A DNA stretch of 13,412 nucleotides, taken from an uncultured Clostridia bacterium. Its GTDB lineage: Bacteria; Bacillota; Clostridia; Christensenellales; UBA1242. The notes under the pieces were generated by a model. That model was not told where the DNA came from, did not search any database, and saw only the letters and a program-made list of their open reading frames with translations. Positions 1 to 8,400 of the stretch are shown in pieces; the stretch's first letter is position 1; every line of letters starts with the position of its first letter. The stretch spans positions 1 to 13,412 of the forward strand of contig CALEWH010000035.1 of NCBI GenBank assembly GCA_937925475.1, written 5' to 3'. A program made the position numbers and the translations under genes.

Positions 1-95
1 GCCCAGTCGTCTCTCAGTAGCCTTCGTTCCTTCTCACTTTGGCTAAAAATGTGTCTGTTTACATATTTTGTGTCAAAAAGTGTGCTCTAATTGAC
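1..95. other. Left-edge sequence of unknown identity
   Basis: Nothing recognisable is encoded here. A plus-strand frame stays open from base 1 to a TAA at 88-90 (29 codons). A minus-strand frame also stays open from about 85 to base 1. Neither has a visible start or a recognisable domain. The first 43 bases are less AT-rich than the following 200, so they could be the edge of a neighbouring gene or of a dispersed repeat. The rest of the leader up to the folD stop at 248 is AT-rich and non-coding apart from the hairpin at 97-123. Confidence 0.2.
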
Positions 96-96
96 A

Positions 97-123
97 AAAA
101 GAACAACTTATAGTTGTTCTTTT
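97..123. terminator. Hairpin terminator downstream of folD
   Basis: A perfect 12-bp inverted repeat (97-108 with 112-123, loop TAT) is flanked by A residues on the left and a T-rich run on the right. It can therefore act as an intrinsic terminator in either direction. It lies about 125 bases past the folD stop codon and could also end a plus-strand gene entering from the left edge. Confidence 0.6.
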
Positions 124-247
124 ATTCTTTTTATCTTTATTTTTATTTTAAAACATTTTATGTATAAATTAGGTTTTATTTACTATTGACTTAATTTTTT
201 CAATTATAAATACAAAACAATTTTTATTTCCTTATTATGCAAAAGTA

Positions 248-1060
248 TTACATAAGACCATTTTCAAGTTTTGCTTCAATAATAGTTTGCTTCATAAGGC
301 TGGAAATAGTCATAGGGCCTACTCCGCCAGGAACAGGTGTATATGCACTTGCAAGTTCAAAACACTCAGGGTCAACATCACCTACATTGCCAGCATTGTA
401 GCCAGCGTCAACAATAACAACACCTTCTTTCAACCATTCTTTTTTAATATAGTGTGGTTTTCCTATGCACACCACAACGATATCAGCAATTTTAAGTAGG
501 TCTGGCAAGTTTGTGGTTTTTGAGTGGCAAACAGTAACTGTGGCATTCTCGCTAAGCAACATTTTTGCAACAGGTTTTCCCACAATATTGCTTCTACCCA
601 CAACAACCGCGTGTTTGCCTTGCATTGTGATGTTGTAATGTTTCAACAAATCAATTATGCCATATGCTGTTGACGAATAGTGTTTGCTATACACGCTAAG
701 TCCATCAACATCTTTCTCAGGACTTATTGTATTAAAAACCTTTTCTTCGTCAATGTGTTTTGGCAGTGGATGTTGGATTAGTATCCCGTACACATTTTTG
801 TCGTTGTTTAGTTTTTCAACTTCGGCTACAACTTGCTCAGTAGTATAATCGGACGGAATCTCTATTTTTCTCCCGTCTATCCCCACTCTCGCGCACGCCC
901 TAACCTTCATATTTACATATGTGACCGATGGCGCATAGTCACCGACAATGATTGTTGCAAGTGATGGAAAAACACCTTGTTCGTGCAGTTTTTCCACTTC
1001 ATCGTGCATCAAAATCTCGTTTTCTTTGGCAAGTTTTTTGCCGTCTAATACCAATCCCAT
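248..1060 (-). CDS. folD: Bifunctional methylenetetrahydrofolate dehydrogenase / methenyl-THF cyclohydrolase FolD
   Basis: FolD interconverts 5,10-methylene-THF, 5,10-methenyl-THF and 10-formyl-THF in the cytoplasm using NADP, supplying one-carbon units for purine and formyl-Met-tRNA synthesis. The 270-residue product has the usual family length. It shows the catalytic Tyr48-x3-Lys52, a QHPLP motif at 96-100 (the family usually has QLPLP), KDVDG at 116-120, the nucleotide-binding VVGRSNIVGKP segment and PVPGGVGPMT near the C-terminus. The frame stays open 19 codons upstream, but the start at 1060 is chosen because an AGGAGG box sits about 7 bases before this ATG and the upstream extension is hydrophobic and unlike FolD. 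It appears to be monocistronic, with its own promoter at 1085-1113 and a hairpin beyond its stop. Confidence 0.97.
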   Translation of the reverse strand: MGLVLDGKKLAKENEILMHDEVEKLHEQGVFPSLATIIVGDYAPSVTYVNMKVRACARVGIDGRKIEIPSDYTTEQVVAEVEKLNNDKNVYGILIQHPLPKHIDEEKVFNTISPEKDVDGLSVYSKHYSSTAYGIIDLLKHYNITMQGKHAVVVGRSNIVGKPVAKMLLSENATVTVCHSKTTNLPDLLKIADIVVVCIGKPHYIKKEWLKEGVVIVDAGYNAGNVGDVDPECFELASAYTPVPGGVGPMTISSLMKQTIIEAKLENGLM

Positions 1061-1084
1061 AACACCCTCCTTTGTACTAAAAAT

Positions 1085-1113
1085 AGTATACCATAAAGCA
1101 AAAATAAATCCAA
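1085..1113 (-). promoter_or_regulatory. Promoter of folD
   Basis: Read on the minus strand there is TTGGAT (1108-1113), a 17-base spacer and TATACT (1085-1090) preceded by TGG, which suits a sigma-A type promoter with an extended -10. The predicted start lies about 15-20 bases before the folD ribosome binding site. The -35 box and most of the spacer lie inside the hairpin at 1097-1134. Confidence 0.55.
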
Positions 1114-1134
1114 ACAACTGGATTTATTTTTGCT
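1097..1134 (-). terminator. 15-bp hairpin terminator of the M14 peptidase gene
   Basis: A perfect 15-bp inverted repeat (1097-1111 with 1120-1134, 8-base loop) starts 14 bases past the M14 peptidase stop codon at 1148. Its 3' arm on the minus strand is T-rich, as expected for an intrinsic terminator. It also overlaps the folD -35 box. Confidence 0.65.
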
Positions 1135-1147
1135 ATATAAGTCACTA

Positions 1148-2044
1148 TTAATTTCTAAACAAAAAACCAAACGGACGCCTTTTTCGGCTTTGAGTACTAA
1201 GGGCGTTTACACTATCAAGAGCAACTCTTGGCACTTCCTTGTTTTTCTCGTAGATCTCGGGCAAATGCTCGACACCAATAGGGTGTGACCAGTTTACATC
1301 GCCCACTTCGATAGTGTATGCCGGAACCCCCAATGTTCGGCTCACCCAGTCCGAATATCCACCAGTCGAATTGCTTGTGCGGATAATCTCGTAGCCAGTC
1401 ACATCACTTATGTTTTTTGCAATATCATAATCGCGCGATAGTTGGGCTGGTGTAAGTCCCGTAAAACCATAGTATATGACTTCGCCCTTTGTGTGATATG
1501 AGATAGTGATATTTGGTTGGTTTTTGAGAGTAAACTCCCTAAGTGTATTGACTTCACGCTCGCTATTTGGATAAAAACCTACAAAGTTGGCAGGTGCTGG
1601 GCAAAACACATTTTGACTCCCGCCACCCCAATCAGCGTCAAAGTTGACATTAAGGTCGACCGCATTTGCATTTGCCTTCCACTGCGAAAAGTCACTATTT
1701 CCACCGTTTAGATAGTCAAGATAATATTTGAGTTGGGGACAATTTATGCTGTCACTGCCATCAAGCACAAGTCGCACTCCGTCTGGATTGCTAAGCGGAA
1801 TAAAATACATTCCACCATTAATATTTTGTGTGGCATAATATTTTACTTGCTCGACTATAAGCAAAGATGTTATGTACTCGCGTGCGTGTATGCTTCCCTC
1901 TACTAAAAGTTGATTTCCTTCATAACTGCCTAGATGCACCCCATATATCGGTGTGCCCAGCATACTATATCCCACAACAAAAAAGTCAACATTTTGTAAT
2001 TGGTTTAGTTCGTAAATCTTTTGTTGTAACTCCGAAAATGTCAT
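1148..2044 (-). CDS. M14-family zinc carboxypeptidase (gamma-D-glutamyl-diaminopimelate peptidase-like)
   Basis: This is a 298-residue metallopeptidase with the M14 zinc site: His53-Ala-Arg-Glu56 (HxxE), the third ligand His184 in ISYHTKGE, and the catalytic Glu246 in YTIEVG. The SNPDG (85-89) and VDLNVNFDADW (129-139) segments are also typical. The GGYSDWV...PAYTIEVG stretch resembles the M14 branch that cleaves the gamma-D-Glu-meso-DAP bond in cell-wall peptides, so a role in peptidoglycan peptide turnover is inferred; the substrate is not proven. No signal peptide, membrane segment or LysM domain is seen, which points to a cytoplasmic or non-classically exported enzyme. The start at 2044 is preferred over a GTG four codons upstream because GGAGG lies 5 bases before the ATG. 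An IR (2051-2057 with 2078-2084) could partly cover that site. Confidence 0.88.
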   Translation of the reverse strand: MTFSELQQKIYELNQLQNVDFFVVGYSMLGTPIYGVHLGSYEGNQLLVEGSIHAREYITSLLIVEQVKYYATQNINGGMYFIPLSNPDGVRLVLDGSDSINCPQLKYYLDYLNGGNSDFSQWKANANAVDLNVNFDADWGGGSQNVFCPAPANFVGFYPNSEREVNTLREFTLKNQPNITISYHTKGEVIYYGFTGLTPAQLSRDYDIAKNISDVTGYEIIRTSNSTGGYSDWVSRTLGVPAYTIEVGDVNWSHPIGVEHLPEIYEKNKEVPRVALDSVNALSTQSRKRRPFGFLFRN

Positions 2045-2094
2045 AGACCCCTCCACTTTATTTAGTGTATATGAAAGAGTGGAGATGTTTGTTA

Positions 2095-2120
2095 CAAAAA
2101 AACAACCTTTGCAGGTTGTT
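2095..2120 (-). terminator. Terminator of the four-helix membrane protein gene
   Basis: An 8-bp perfect stem (2101-2108 with 2113-2120, loop TTGC) is followed on the minus strand by a run of seven T. Its first arm overlaps the stop codon (2119-2121) of the upstream gene, so termination starts right at the end of translation. Confidence 0.7.
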
Positions 2121-2526
2121 AGTCATAATAATCGTCTGATTTTTTGTACTTTTCAAAACGCATATAGTCGATATAACTCTCCATTAGCGCATAAATAATA
2201 ATCGCGGGGTACATCACACTCGCATAACCTTCCCAGAGTTTTGCGTCCCAAATAGCAAAGTAGATAAGGTTTGCCATCAAAAACGCGCCAAGCGCAATCA
2301 AATACACGCCACTAAAAACAATAACAAAATTGAGCCATTTGCTGTATTTATAGCGGTTTATGCGACTAATAGCTTTGGGCGCAAACGCAAAGATAAAGCA
2401 TAATATAGTGCTCGCAACAATCCAACAGGACTCGATATTAAAATGTAACAATTCCGCAACAAATCCGCCCACAAAACATAGACAGCCAAGAGTGATAAAT
2501 GTCGCGTAATATATTTTTTTAAACAT
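2119..2526 (-). CDS. Hypothetical four-helix integral membrane protein
   Basis: I do not recognise this 135-residue protein. It has four likely membrane segments at about residues 5-28, 32-50, 64-92 and 101-118. A basic loop (SRINRYKYSK, 54-63) between helices 2 and 3 and a charged C-terminal tail (RFEKYKKSDDYYD) would both face the cytoplasm. No catalytic motif stands out. The ATG at 2526 is chosen because AGGGA lies 6-7 bases upstream, whereas the frame's upstream TTG has no ribosome binding site. It has its own extended -10 promoter in the gap after the isomerase gene and a terminator overlapping its stop, so it is probably transcribed alone. Confidence 0.7.
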   Translation of the reverse strand: MFKKIYYATFITLGCLCFVGGFVAELLHFNIESCWIVASTILCFIFAFAPKAISRINRYKYSKWLNFVIVFSGVYLIALGAFLMANLIYFAIWDAKLWEGYASVMYPAIIIYALMESYIDYMRFEKYKKSDDYYD

Positions 2527-2544
2527 TTCTTTCCCTTGCAAATT

Positions 2545-2553
2545 ATTATAGCA
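2545..2553 (-). promoter_or_regulatory. Extended -10 promoter of the membrane protein gene
   Basis: On the minus strand the sequence reads TGC-TATAAT, a perfect -10 with the TGn extension; the -35 region is only a T run. The predicted transcript start lies about 12 bases before the ATG at 2526, giving a very short leader that just holds the ribosome binding site. Confidence 0.5.
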
Positions 2554-2576
2554 CAAACAGATATATTAAAAAAGAA

Positions 2577-3119
2577 TTAAGAGTGGTTTTTGTGTAAAAT
2601 TGTGTTGTTTTTTGCCTTTAAAATTTTAGCGACTTTTGGCATAAGCGACAAAAACCAAACAGCATAGTTTTGCGGATTAACAGTCATATCCGAAAGCAAG
2701 TCGTCAATATTCACCCATTTAAGGTCGCTTACTTCGTCCTGATTAATATTCCACACACCTTGCCAGTCACCCACAAAAACATGGTCATATTCGTACTCGT
2801 ACAGGTTGTCGTTGTATTTGGCAAAGTACACAAAACTAAAAACTTCTTGGATATCCGATGCAATAATGCCAACCTCTTCTTGCAGTCTTACTATTGCATC
2901 GGCTTTTGTGTCAAGCGTGCGCGGGTGCGAACAGCAAGTGTTTGCCCAAAGCCCGCCCGAGTGATATTTATCTGTCGCGCGTTTTTGAATAAGCACCTTG
3001 TTTTCGTGATACAACAAAACCGAAAACGCTCTATGTAGTACTGGTCGCAAATGCGCGGACATCTTGTCGGCTTTTCCTATCACATTATCCATAGTGTCTA
3101 CGAGTATAATTTTTTCCAT
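2577..3119 (-). CDS. idi: Isopentenyl-diphosphate delta-isomerase, type 1 (Nudix)
   Basis: It interconverts isopentenyl and dimethylallyl diphosphate, the two C5 building blocks of isoprenoids, in the cytoplasm. The 180-residue protein has the type 1 fold signature: likely metal ligands His23, His29 and His65, the catalytic Cys63 in GLWANTCCSHPR, the Nudix-like QEEVGI helix (80-85) and the Glu108/Glu110 pair in YEYEYDH. The ATG at 3119 is chosen because GAGGAG lies about 5 bases upstream; two in-frame starts further out (TTG at 3137, ATG at 3131) have none. A TTGACA box is visible at 3148-3153 on the minus strand, but no well-spaced -10 follows it. Type 1 enzymes are less usual in Firmicutes than the unrelated flavin-dependent type 2. 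Confidence 0.93.
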   Translation of the reverse strand: MEKIILVDTMDNVIGKADKMSAHLRPVLHRAFSVLLYHENKVLIQKRATDKYHSGGLWANTCCSHPRTLDTKADAIVRLQEEVGIIASDIQEVFSFVYFAKYNDNLYEYEYDHVFVGDWQGVWNINQDEVSDLKWVNIDDLLSDMTVNPQNYAVWFLSLMPKVAKILKAKNNTILHKNHS

Positions 3120-3168
3120 ATATCTCCTCATATACAATTAATTAATGTGTCAAATTATTGGAATATAC

Positions 3169-3200
3169 AAAAAATAGCGAAACTAGATTCGCTATTTTTT
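3169..3200 (-). terminator. Terminator of the small Pmp3-like gene
   Basis: A perfect 13-bp stem (3169-3181 with 3188-3200, loop ACTAGA) has A and T runs at its two ends, so it can work in both directions. It lies about 30 bases past the stop of the 71-residue membrane protein gene and separates it from idi. Confidence 0.75.
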
Positions 3201-3227
3201 TAAATAAAAGTGTGTAAAATATTTTGA

Positions 3228-3443
3228 CTATGCTAAGAAAGTAATGTCTTTGCTTACAATCATAGTAACAATGTCAATAATCCAGAAAATTGGAGCAAGA
3301 ACGAGGTTTAGGATTGCGCCAAGAATGTTTCCTCTCATAGCACGAGTGATGATACCACAGATAATGCTAGTAACAGGAATGATTGCTAGGATCAAGCAAA
3401 CTACCCAATCAAGTCCAAAATATCTTTTTGCTGCTTTTGCCAT
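3228..3443 (-). CDS. Small two-helix membrane protein, Pmp3/YqaE-like
   Basis: This is a 71-residue protein with two hydrophobic helices (about 11-32 and 41-63) joined by a short basic turn (TRAMRG). The second helix reads GAILNLVLAPIFWIIDIVTM, which resembles the Pmp3/YqaE family of tiny stress-related proteolipids, but the match is loose and the family call is tentative. Members of that family are linked to membrane potential and salt or cold stress. AGGAG lies 7 bases before the ATG. It is a single-gene unit with a promoter at 3489-3517 and a strong terminator at 3169-3200, as for a highly expressed small protein. Confidence 0.7.
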   Translation of the reverse strand: MAKAAKRYFGLDWVVCLILAIIPVTSIICGIITRAMRGNILGAILNLVLAPIFWIIDIVTMIVSKDITFLA

Positions 3444-3488
3444 ATTTTATCTCCTTTTACAATGTTTAAGCGTATTTAGCTTACGAAT

Positions 3489-3517
3489 ATTGTATATCTT
3501 TACGCTAAAATCTACAA
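3489..3517 (-). promoter_or_regulatory. Promoter of the small Pmp3-like gene
   Basis: On the minus strand there is TTGTAG (3512-3517), a 17-base spacer and TACAAT (3489-3494). The leader of about 40 bases contains a 5-bp mini-hairpin (TAAGC/GCTTA) before the AGGAG box. Confidence 0.5.
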
Positions 3518-3595
3518 ATAATTTATGATAAAATTTTCAGAAATAGAACTTTTTTTACCAAAGTTGTCACAAATTGATGCAAATTAAAACATTGC

Positions 3596-4903
3596 TCAAA
3601 CATTGAAGGATTCGACCTTTTTTACTATCCTTTCAAGCAAAACTTGATTTTGCACTTCGTCTTCGCCTTCGACCATAATTCGGATTTTGTTTTCGGTGCC
3701 GGACGCACGCACAACTATCCGACCTGCTCCGATTATTTCTCGGCACTCGTCAATTTCTGTTTTCAATTCTTGCGCGTTGATTATCCTAAATTTGTCAAGA
3801 ACACTCACATTTGCATTGGCTTGTGGCATTAGTTTTACCTGAGCAAGCGCGGACAACTTGGTTTTTTCGCTTTTTACAATGCTCGCCAGTATCACCCCAC
3901 AAAGTATCCCGTCACCAGTGCCTAAGTGTTTGCCTATGATAATGTGGCCACTTTGCTCGCCACCTAAAAGCAAATTTTTCTCTTTCATCATCTCAATAAC
4001 ATACTTGTCGCCTACATCGCTCGCAAAAAAATTGATGCCCTGTTCCTTCAAGGATCGGATTATGCCCATATTTGTTTGGGTTGTGCCGACCACGCCGTTG
4101 TTTTGAAGAGTGTTGTTTTTCTTAAAGTGTGTAGCAAGAACATATGTAATAATGTCGCCATCAAGGATATCACCATTTTCGTCAACTGCGATTATGCGGT
4201 CACTATCGCCATCGAAAGCAAACCCCATATCACATTTATATTTTTTGACCGCTTCACTTATGACTTGCGGATACAAACTTCCACATTCGCGGTTTATTTT
4301 TAGTCCGTTTCGGCTAGTATTTAGCGCATAAACCTTTGCTCCAAGTCTTTTAAAAACCTTTGGTGCAAACCCGCCACTAGCCCCATTGCTACAATCAAGT
4401 GCGATTTTAAGGTTTTTGAGCGACACTCCAGCGTCCACCAAAAACTCCAAATACGATTTGGCGATGTGCGGTCTTTGAATATATGATCCTACTTCCTTGT
4501 ACGACGCAATGTTGTTGTGGATAAACTGCTTTTCTATTTGCGTTTCGGTCATAATTGAGATTTTGTCACCATTTTCGTCAAAAATTTTTATCCCGTTGTA
4601 TCTAGGCGGATTGTGTGACGCCGATATAACTACGCCATAGTCACAGCCGAGTTTTTTTACAAGATATGATATACACGCAGTGGGCACAACTCCCACATCA
4701 ATAACGCTTCCGCCACCTGTCACCACGCCACAACTAAACGCAAGTGAAATAAAGTCACCGCTTGTGCGAGTGTCTTTGCCCAGCACGATTTTTACATTGT
4801 CTTTTAGTACGCTTAACGCATTTCCGCATTTGTACGAAACTTCAAAGTTTAGGTCTTTATTGACTTCGCCCCTAATCCCATCTGTGCCAAAATAAATACT
4901 CAT
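3596..4903 (-). CDS. glmM: Phosphoglucosamine mutase GlmM
   Basis: GlmM converts glucosamine-6-phosphate to glucosamine-1-phosphate in the cytoplasm, the step before GlmU in UDP-GlcNAc and peptidoglycan synthesis. The 435-residue protein begins with the signature YFGTDGIRG. It has the phosphoserine loop ISASHNPP (active Ser96), the metal loop DGDSDR (231-236), the sugar-binding loop GGEQSGH (314-320) and the phosphate-binding loop RASGTEN (399-405), so all four functional loops are intact. AGGAG lies 5 bases before the ATG. Its ATG overlaps the TGA of the upstream acetyltransferase gene in an ATGA, implying translational coupling between two consecutive steps of the same pathway. No clear hairpin follows the stop. 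Confidence 0.96.
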   Translation of the reverse strand: MSIYFGTDGIRGEVNKDLNFEVSYKCGNALSVLKDNVKIVLGKDTRTSGDFISLAFSCGVVTGGGSVIDVGVVPTACISYLVKKLGCDYGVVISASHNPPRYNGIKIFDENGDKISIMTETQIEKQFIHNNIASYKEVGSYIQRPHIAKSYLEFLVDAGVSLKNLKIALDCSNGASGGFAPKVFKRLGAKVYALNTSRNGLKINRECGSLYPQVISEAVKKYKCDMGFAFDGDSDRIIAVDENGDILDGDIITYVLATHFKKNNTLQNNGVVGTTQTNMGIIRSLKEQGINFFASDVGDKYVIEMMKEKNLLLGGEQSGHIIIGKHLGTGDGILCGVILASIVKSEKTKLSALAQVKLMPQANANVSVLDKFRIINAQELKTEIDECREIIGAGRIVVRASGTENKIRIMVEGEDEVQNQVLLERIVKKVESFNV

Positions 4904-5436
4904 CTTATCTCCTTCAAATACTTTATTGCTCTGTTTGGTTTGACTACTTGGCGCACTCGACCTACCACAAAATCAAACTCGTGCAAGTCCTGTGTCACAG
5001 TTGTGCCCGCGCAAATATACACATTGTCAGGAATAACAAGCGGTGCGATGAGATTGCAGTTGCTTCCAATAAAAACATTGTCACCGACAATGATTTTGTT
5101 TTTTTCTTTGCCGTTGTAATTGACAAAAACCACTCCACAACCAATGTTGCAATTTTTGCCCACGACCGCATCACCCACATAGGTAAGGTGTGCGATTTTT
5201 GTCCCACTGCCTATGGTCGAATTTTTTATCTCAACAAAGTTTCCTATTCGACACTTGTCGCCAATGACCGACCCCACTCTAAGGTGAGCGTTTGGCCCTA
5301 TGACACACTCATCTCCTATCGTACTCCCGAAAATGTGCGAAGACAACACTTGACTGCGACCAATTGTGCTGTCTTCTACAACATTGTAGCCTTGAAGTTT
5401 ACCTGATATTTTGCTGTTTTTGATATACTTTTCCAT
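4900..5436 (-). CDS. Stand-alone GlmU-type glucosamine-1-phosphate N-acetyltransferase domain
   Basis: This 178-residue left-handed beta-helix protein is built of hexapeptide repeats such as IGDECV, IGDKCR and IGSGTK. It matches the C-terminal half of GlmU, not a generic acetyltransferase. Present are Arg53, Lys71 in GNFVEIKNS, His83 and Tyr86 in AHLTYVGDA, Asn106-Tyr107 in VNYNGK, GCG at 99-101, and the C-terminal GRVRQV (Arg160) segment. It would acetylate glucosamine-1-phosphate with acetyl-CoA, directly after GlmM. The N-terminal uridylyltransferase half of normal GlmU (about 450 residues in total) is absent; the upstream DNA is a terminator and then another gene. Unlike its neighbours it has no visible Shine-Dalgarno before the ATG. 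The gene symbol is left empty because it is only half of a glmU. Confidence 0.87.
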   Translation of the reverse strand: MEKYIKNSKISGKLQGYNVVEDSTIGRSQVLSSHIFGSTIGDECVIGPNAHLRVGSVIGDKCRIGNFVEIKNSTIGSGTKIAHLTYVGDAVVGKNCNIGCGVVFVNYNGKEKNKIIVGDNVFIGSNCNLIAPLVIPDNVYICAGTTVTQDLHEFDFVVGRVRQVVKPNRAIKYLKEIR

Positions 5437-5450
5437 ATCGATGTATATGA

Positions 5451-5482
5451 AAAAAACGCAAAGTATGTGCTTTGCGTTTTTT
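5451..5482 (-). terminator. Terminator of the giant membrane protein gene
   Basis: A perfect 13-bp stem (5451-5463 with 5470-5482, 6-base loop) has six A at one end and six T at the other, a textbook bidirectional terminator. It begins 11 bases past the stop of the 1309-residue gene and ends only 14 bases before the acetyltransferase ATG. Confidence 0.85.
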
Positions 5483-5493
5483 ATATTGTAGTC

Positions 5494-8400
5494 TTAGACT
5501 GTTATTTTGTCGTAAATATATTCTAGTGGTTTGTTTCGTCTTACAACTAATGTTTCATTATCCACAACCACATTTACAGTAACAACACTCTCATCCACAT
5601 ATGGTTCATATTCGGCAGAATCCATATTGTTTTGCAAATAATTCATATATGCTCGAGCATATTTGGTCTTTTCTTTTACAACTTCTGCTGTCAATGTATT
5701 ATCAAGATAGTACTTGTTTAATATCTCTTGTACTACTACACTCATAACTCTTCTTGATACTTTTGCACTAAACACCACTGTGTTTTGCACTATATCTAGT
5801 CGATTTTGGATATCTTTTAGATTTTCCACACTCATCCAGTCTGTGCCATTTGTATTAATATTATTTATTTGAGTATCAAGAGTGTTTATATCTTTAAAAC
5901 ACTTTGTGTACGAATATGTTGGAGTTGAGTGTGTAAGGTCGATCTTATCAAGATAACTATTTATATCATCAAACAAAGTTTGTTTGACTGACTCATATTC
6001 TTCGTTGATATGAATATCACTAACCTTGTTTTTGATATATGGGTTTAGCACACTAGGTACAACAACTTGTGTGTATTCTCTGTGTGGATCAGTAGTAGTA
6101 TCATATTCGATATATGTCCTGCAAATGTCGTCAAGTTTTGTCCCAAGACTTGTCCTACTTACACTGGTGTTTACATTAACACCTGCGTCTATAATCTCAT
6201 TAATAAGCCTTGTTAAAGCCAAAAATTCTACTTCATAGTAGTCGACCGAATTGCTGTACTCAGTGCTACTGCTGTTTTTATTAAACATAGCCTTTATTGC
6301 GTTTTTAGTAACAATCAAGTCAGCGTCGTCTGAGATATAATCGTCAAGCAAGTTTCGAATATATGAGTCTACAAGTTCTTCATTGACCACCTTTGTGGTG
6401 TAGCCATTATATGTTGTGGCAAGTGCAATATCAATAAGTTCGCCAAGCGCTCTGCCATTTGTCTTAAACGCAAATGTACTTGATTTCGCATAGTCGACTA
6501 CGCTTTGCAATTTGCCAAGCGCCTTAAACTCGACAGTGTAGTTTTCTATAGCATTTTGATAACCATTTGTACTATCGCCATCAACATCGCTAAATTTGTC
6601 TACTATCATATTGTAAGCATCTCCAAATTTAGGGTCGCTCGAATCAAATTTTTCTGCCAAAATATCTTTTATAAATGTGTCAATAAGTTCGTTTCCAACA
6701 AGTTTTGTTTTGAAAACTTGACCTGCAATAGTGGCAGTTGTGTTTATGGCAGCGTCAACTTTTTTGCCAAGTTTTTCGGCGTCATCTGCTAGATTGAAAG
6801 TTCCGTCATTCACAACACTGCGTGCTTGATATAGTGTGTTTAGCGCATCAAATTCGACTGCATAACAATCAATTCCGTTTTTGTAGCCATTGGTGTTATC
6901 ACCATCAACATCGCTAAATGTTCTCTTTACTAGACTGACCATATTTTCATATGATGTTCCGTTAAAATTGTCATCAACAACTGTGCAAATAAATGTGTCG
7001 ATAATGTCAGCTGTAATAATGTCACTATTTCCAATAATATTGTCTATCTTTTCACCAAGAAGATATGCTTTGCTCTTCACACCTTCTACTGTTGTGTCGC
7101 TCAAAACATTGTCAAAATCCATATTGACAAGTTCGATTATATTGTCAAACTCGTTTTTCCAAGTGATAGTACTTGCGCTAGTGATGTTTGACTTAATCGA
7201 AGTGATAGCATTAAGCATATCAGCGTCGCTTTCATAGTTGTCGTCGACAAGATCAAGTATGTCCAACATAAACAATCTATCGACATTGTTTCCCGCAAAC
7301 AACATTGCAGTGCTAGCCATATCAAGTGCTTCGCCTAGGTCTACAAACTCTTGTTTTGACTTAATGTCTTTCATTTTGTCTGCGATAGAAGTTGAATCAC
7401 TCATTATGTTTTTAGCCACAACTACAAGTTGTTTTAGTTTTGGAAGGTCATTTGTCCAGTTGACATTTTTTATGTCTTTTATGTTTTGCTTTAATTGATT
7501 TACTGACGCAAATGTGCTTAGGTTGATACTTATACTCTTGTCATTTGAATAGTGGTCTATTGCTTCAAGCACTAGGCTAGGGACTAGATTGTCAAGTTCG
7601 CCCGCTTGTGGATTTTGGCGTTTTGCAAGTGTCAAGTCTTCAAGCCCGTCAAGCGCAACACCTATGCGTGCAAAATCAATATCGTTTAGGTCGGTGCTTC
7701 GTTTGCCTTCGCTATTCTTGCAAGCATTGTCTACATTGTCGACAACTAAGTAGATTTTCTCAAACTCGGTAGTATAGTCGGTGATATTAGACAAATTGGC
7801 AATGGCTTCATTGGCTATGTTTTGTGCCCACGAAGGAACTGACGAGATTTGCTCAGAAAGTTTGTCTTGCACCTTTCCGATTGTGGCGTCAAACATCGCG
7901 CTTGTCATAAATGGTGCCGCTTTTATATTGTCGATAACTTTGCCTATGCCCTTAATAGCGTTTTTAGTCACATAATAATCCGACTTGCTATCTAGGTCTG
8001 GCAAAATGTCAACCATCGAATATAGTATATTTTGTATCGACTCTTTTAGTTGTGCCGAAGTGATTTCTTCTACTGTTTGGCCTTCAAGTTCGAGCGCCGA
8101 ACTAATGTACTCGACCATTACATTTGCAACATCTGGTGCAACTTTGTCCACCGATTGAAGTGCAAACAACTTTTCAGTTACATCGCGCACAACTTCGCGG
8201 TTTGTTGTCGCTTGTAAAAACTCGACAATGTTTCCAGTATCGTTTTGCAAGATAGAAATTGCTAGATTGTAGTCATTTAGTGTTTGGGCAAGTCCAACAA
8301 GGTTTAGCACTTCGGTCTTTATCTCTTCGGAGTGTATAACTGCTAGGTTTTCAAGTGCGTGTATTGCAAAAACCTTCTTTGCACCGTCAAGATCTTGTAT

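Noticed and set aside
1061..1117. An N-terminal extension of FolD with a hydrophobic segment
   Set aside because: It would start upstream of the promoter -35 box and lacks a ribosome binding site; the internal ATG with AGGAGG matches the usual FolD start.
4948..5406. A 152-codon open frame on the plus strand opposite the acetyltransferase gene
   Set aside because: It lies wholly antisense to a clear GlmU-type domain, has no ribosome binding site or recognisable motif, and reflects the low stop density opposite the hexapeptide repeats.
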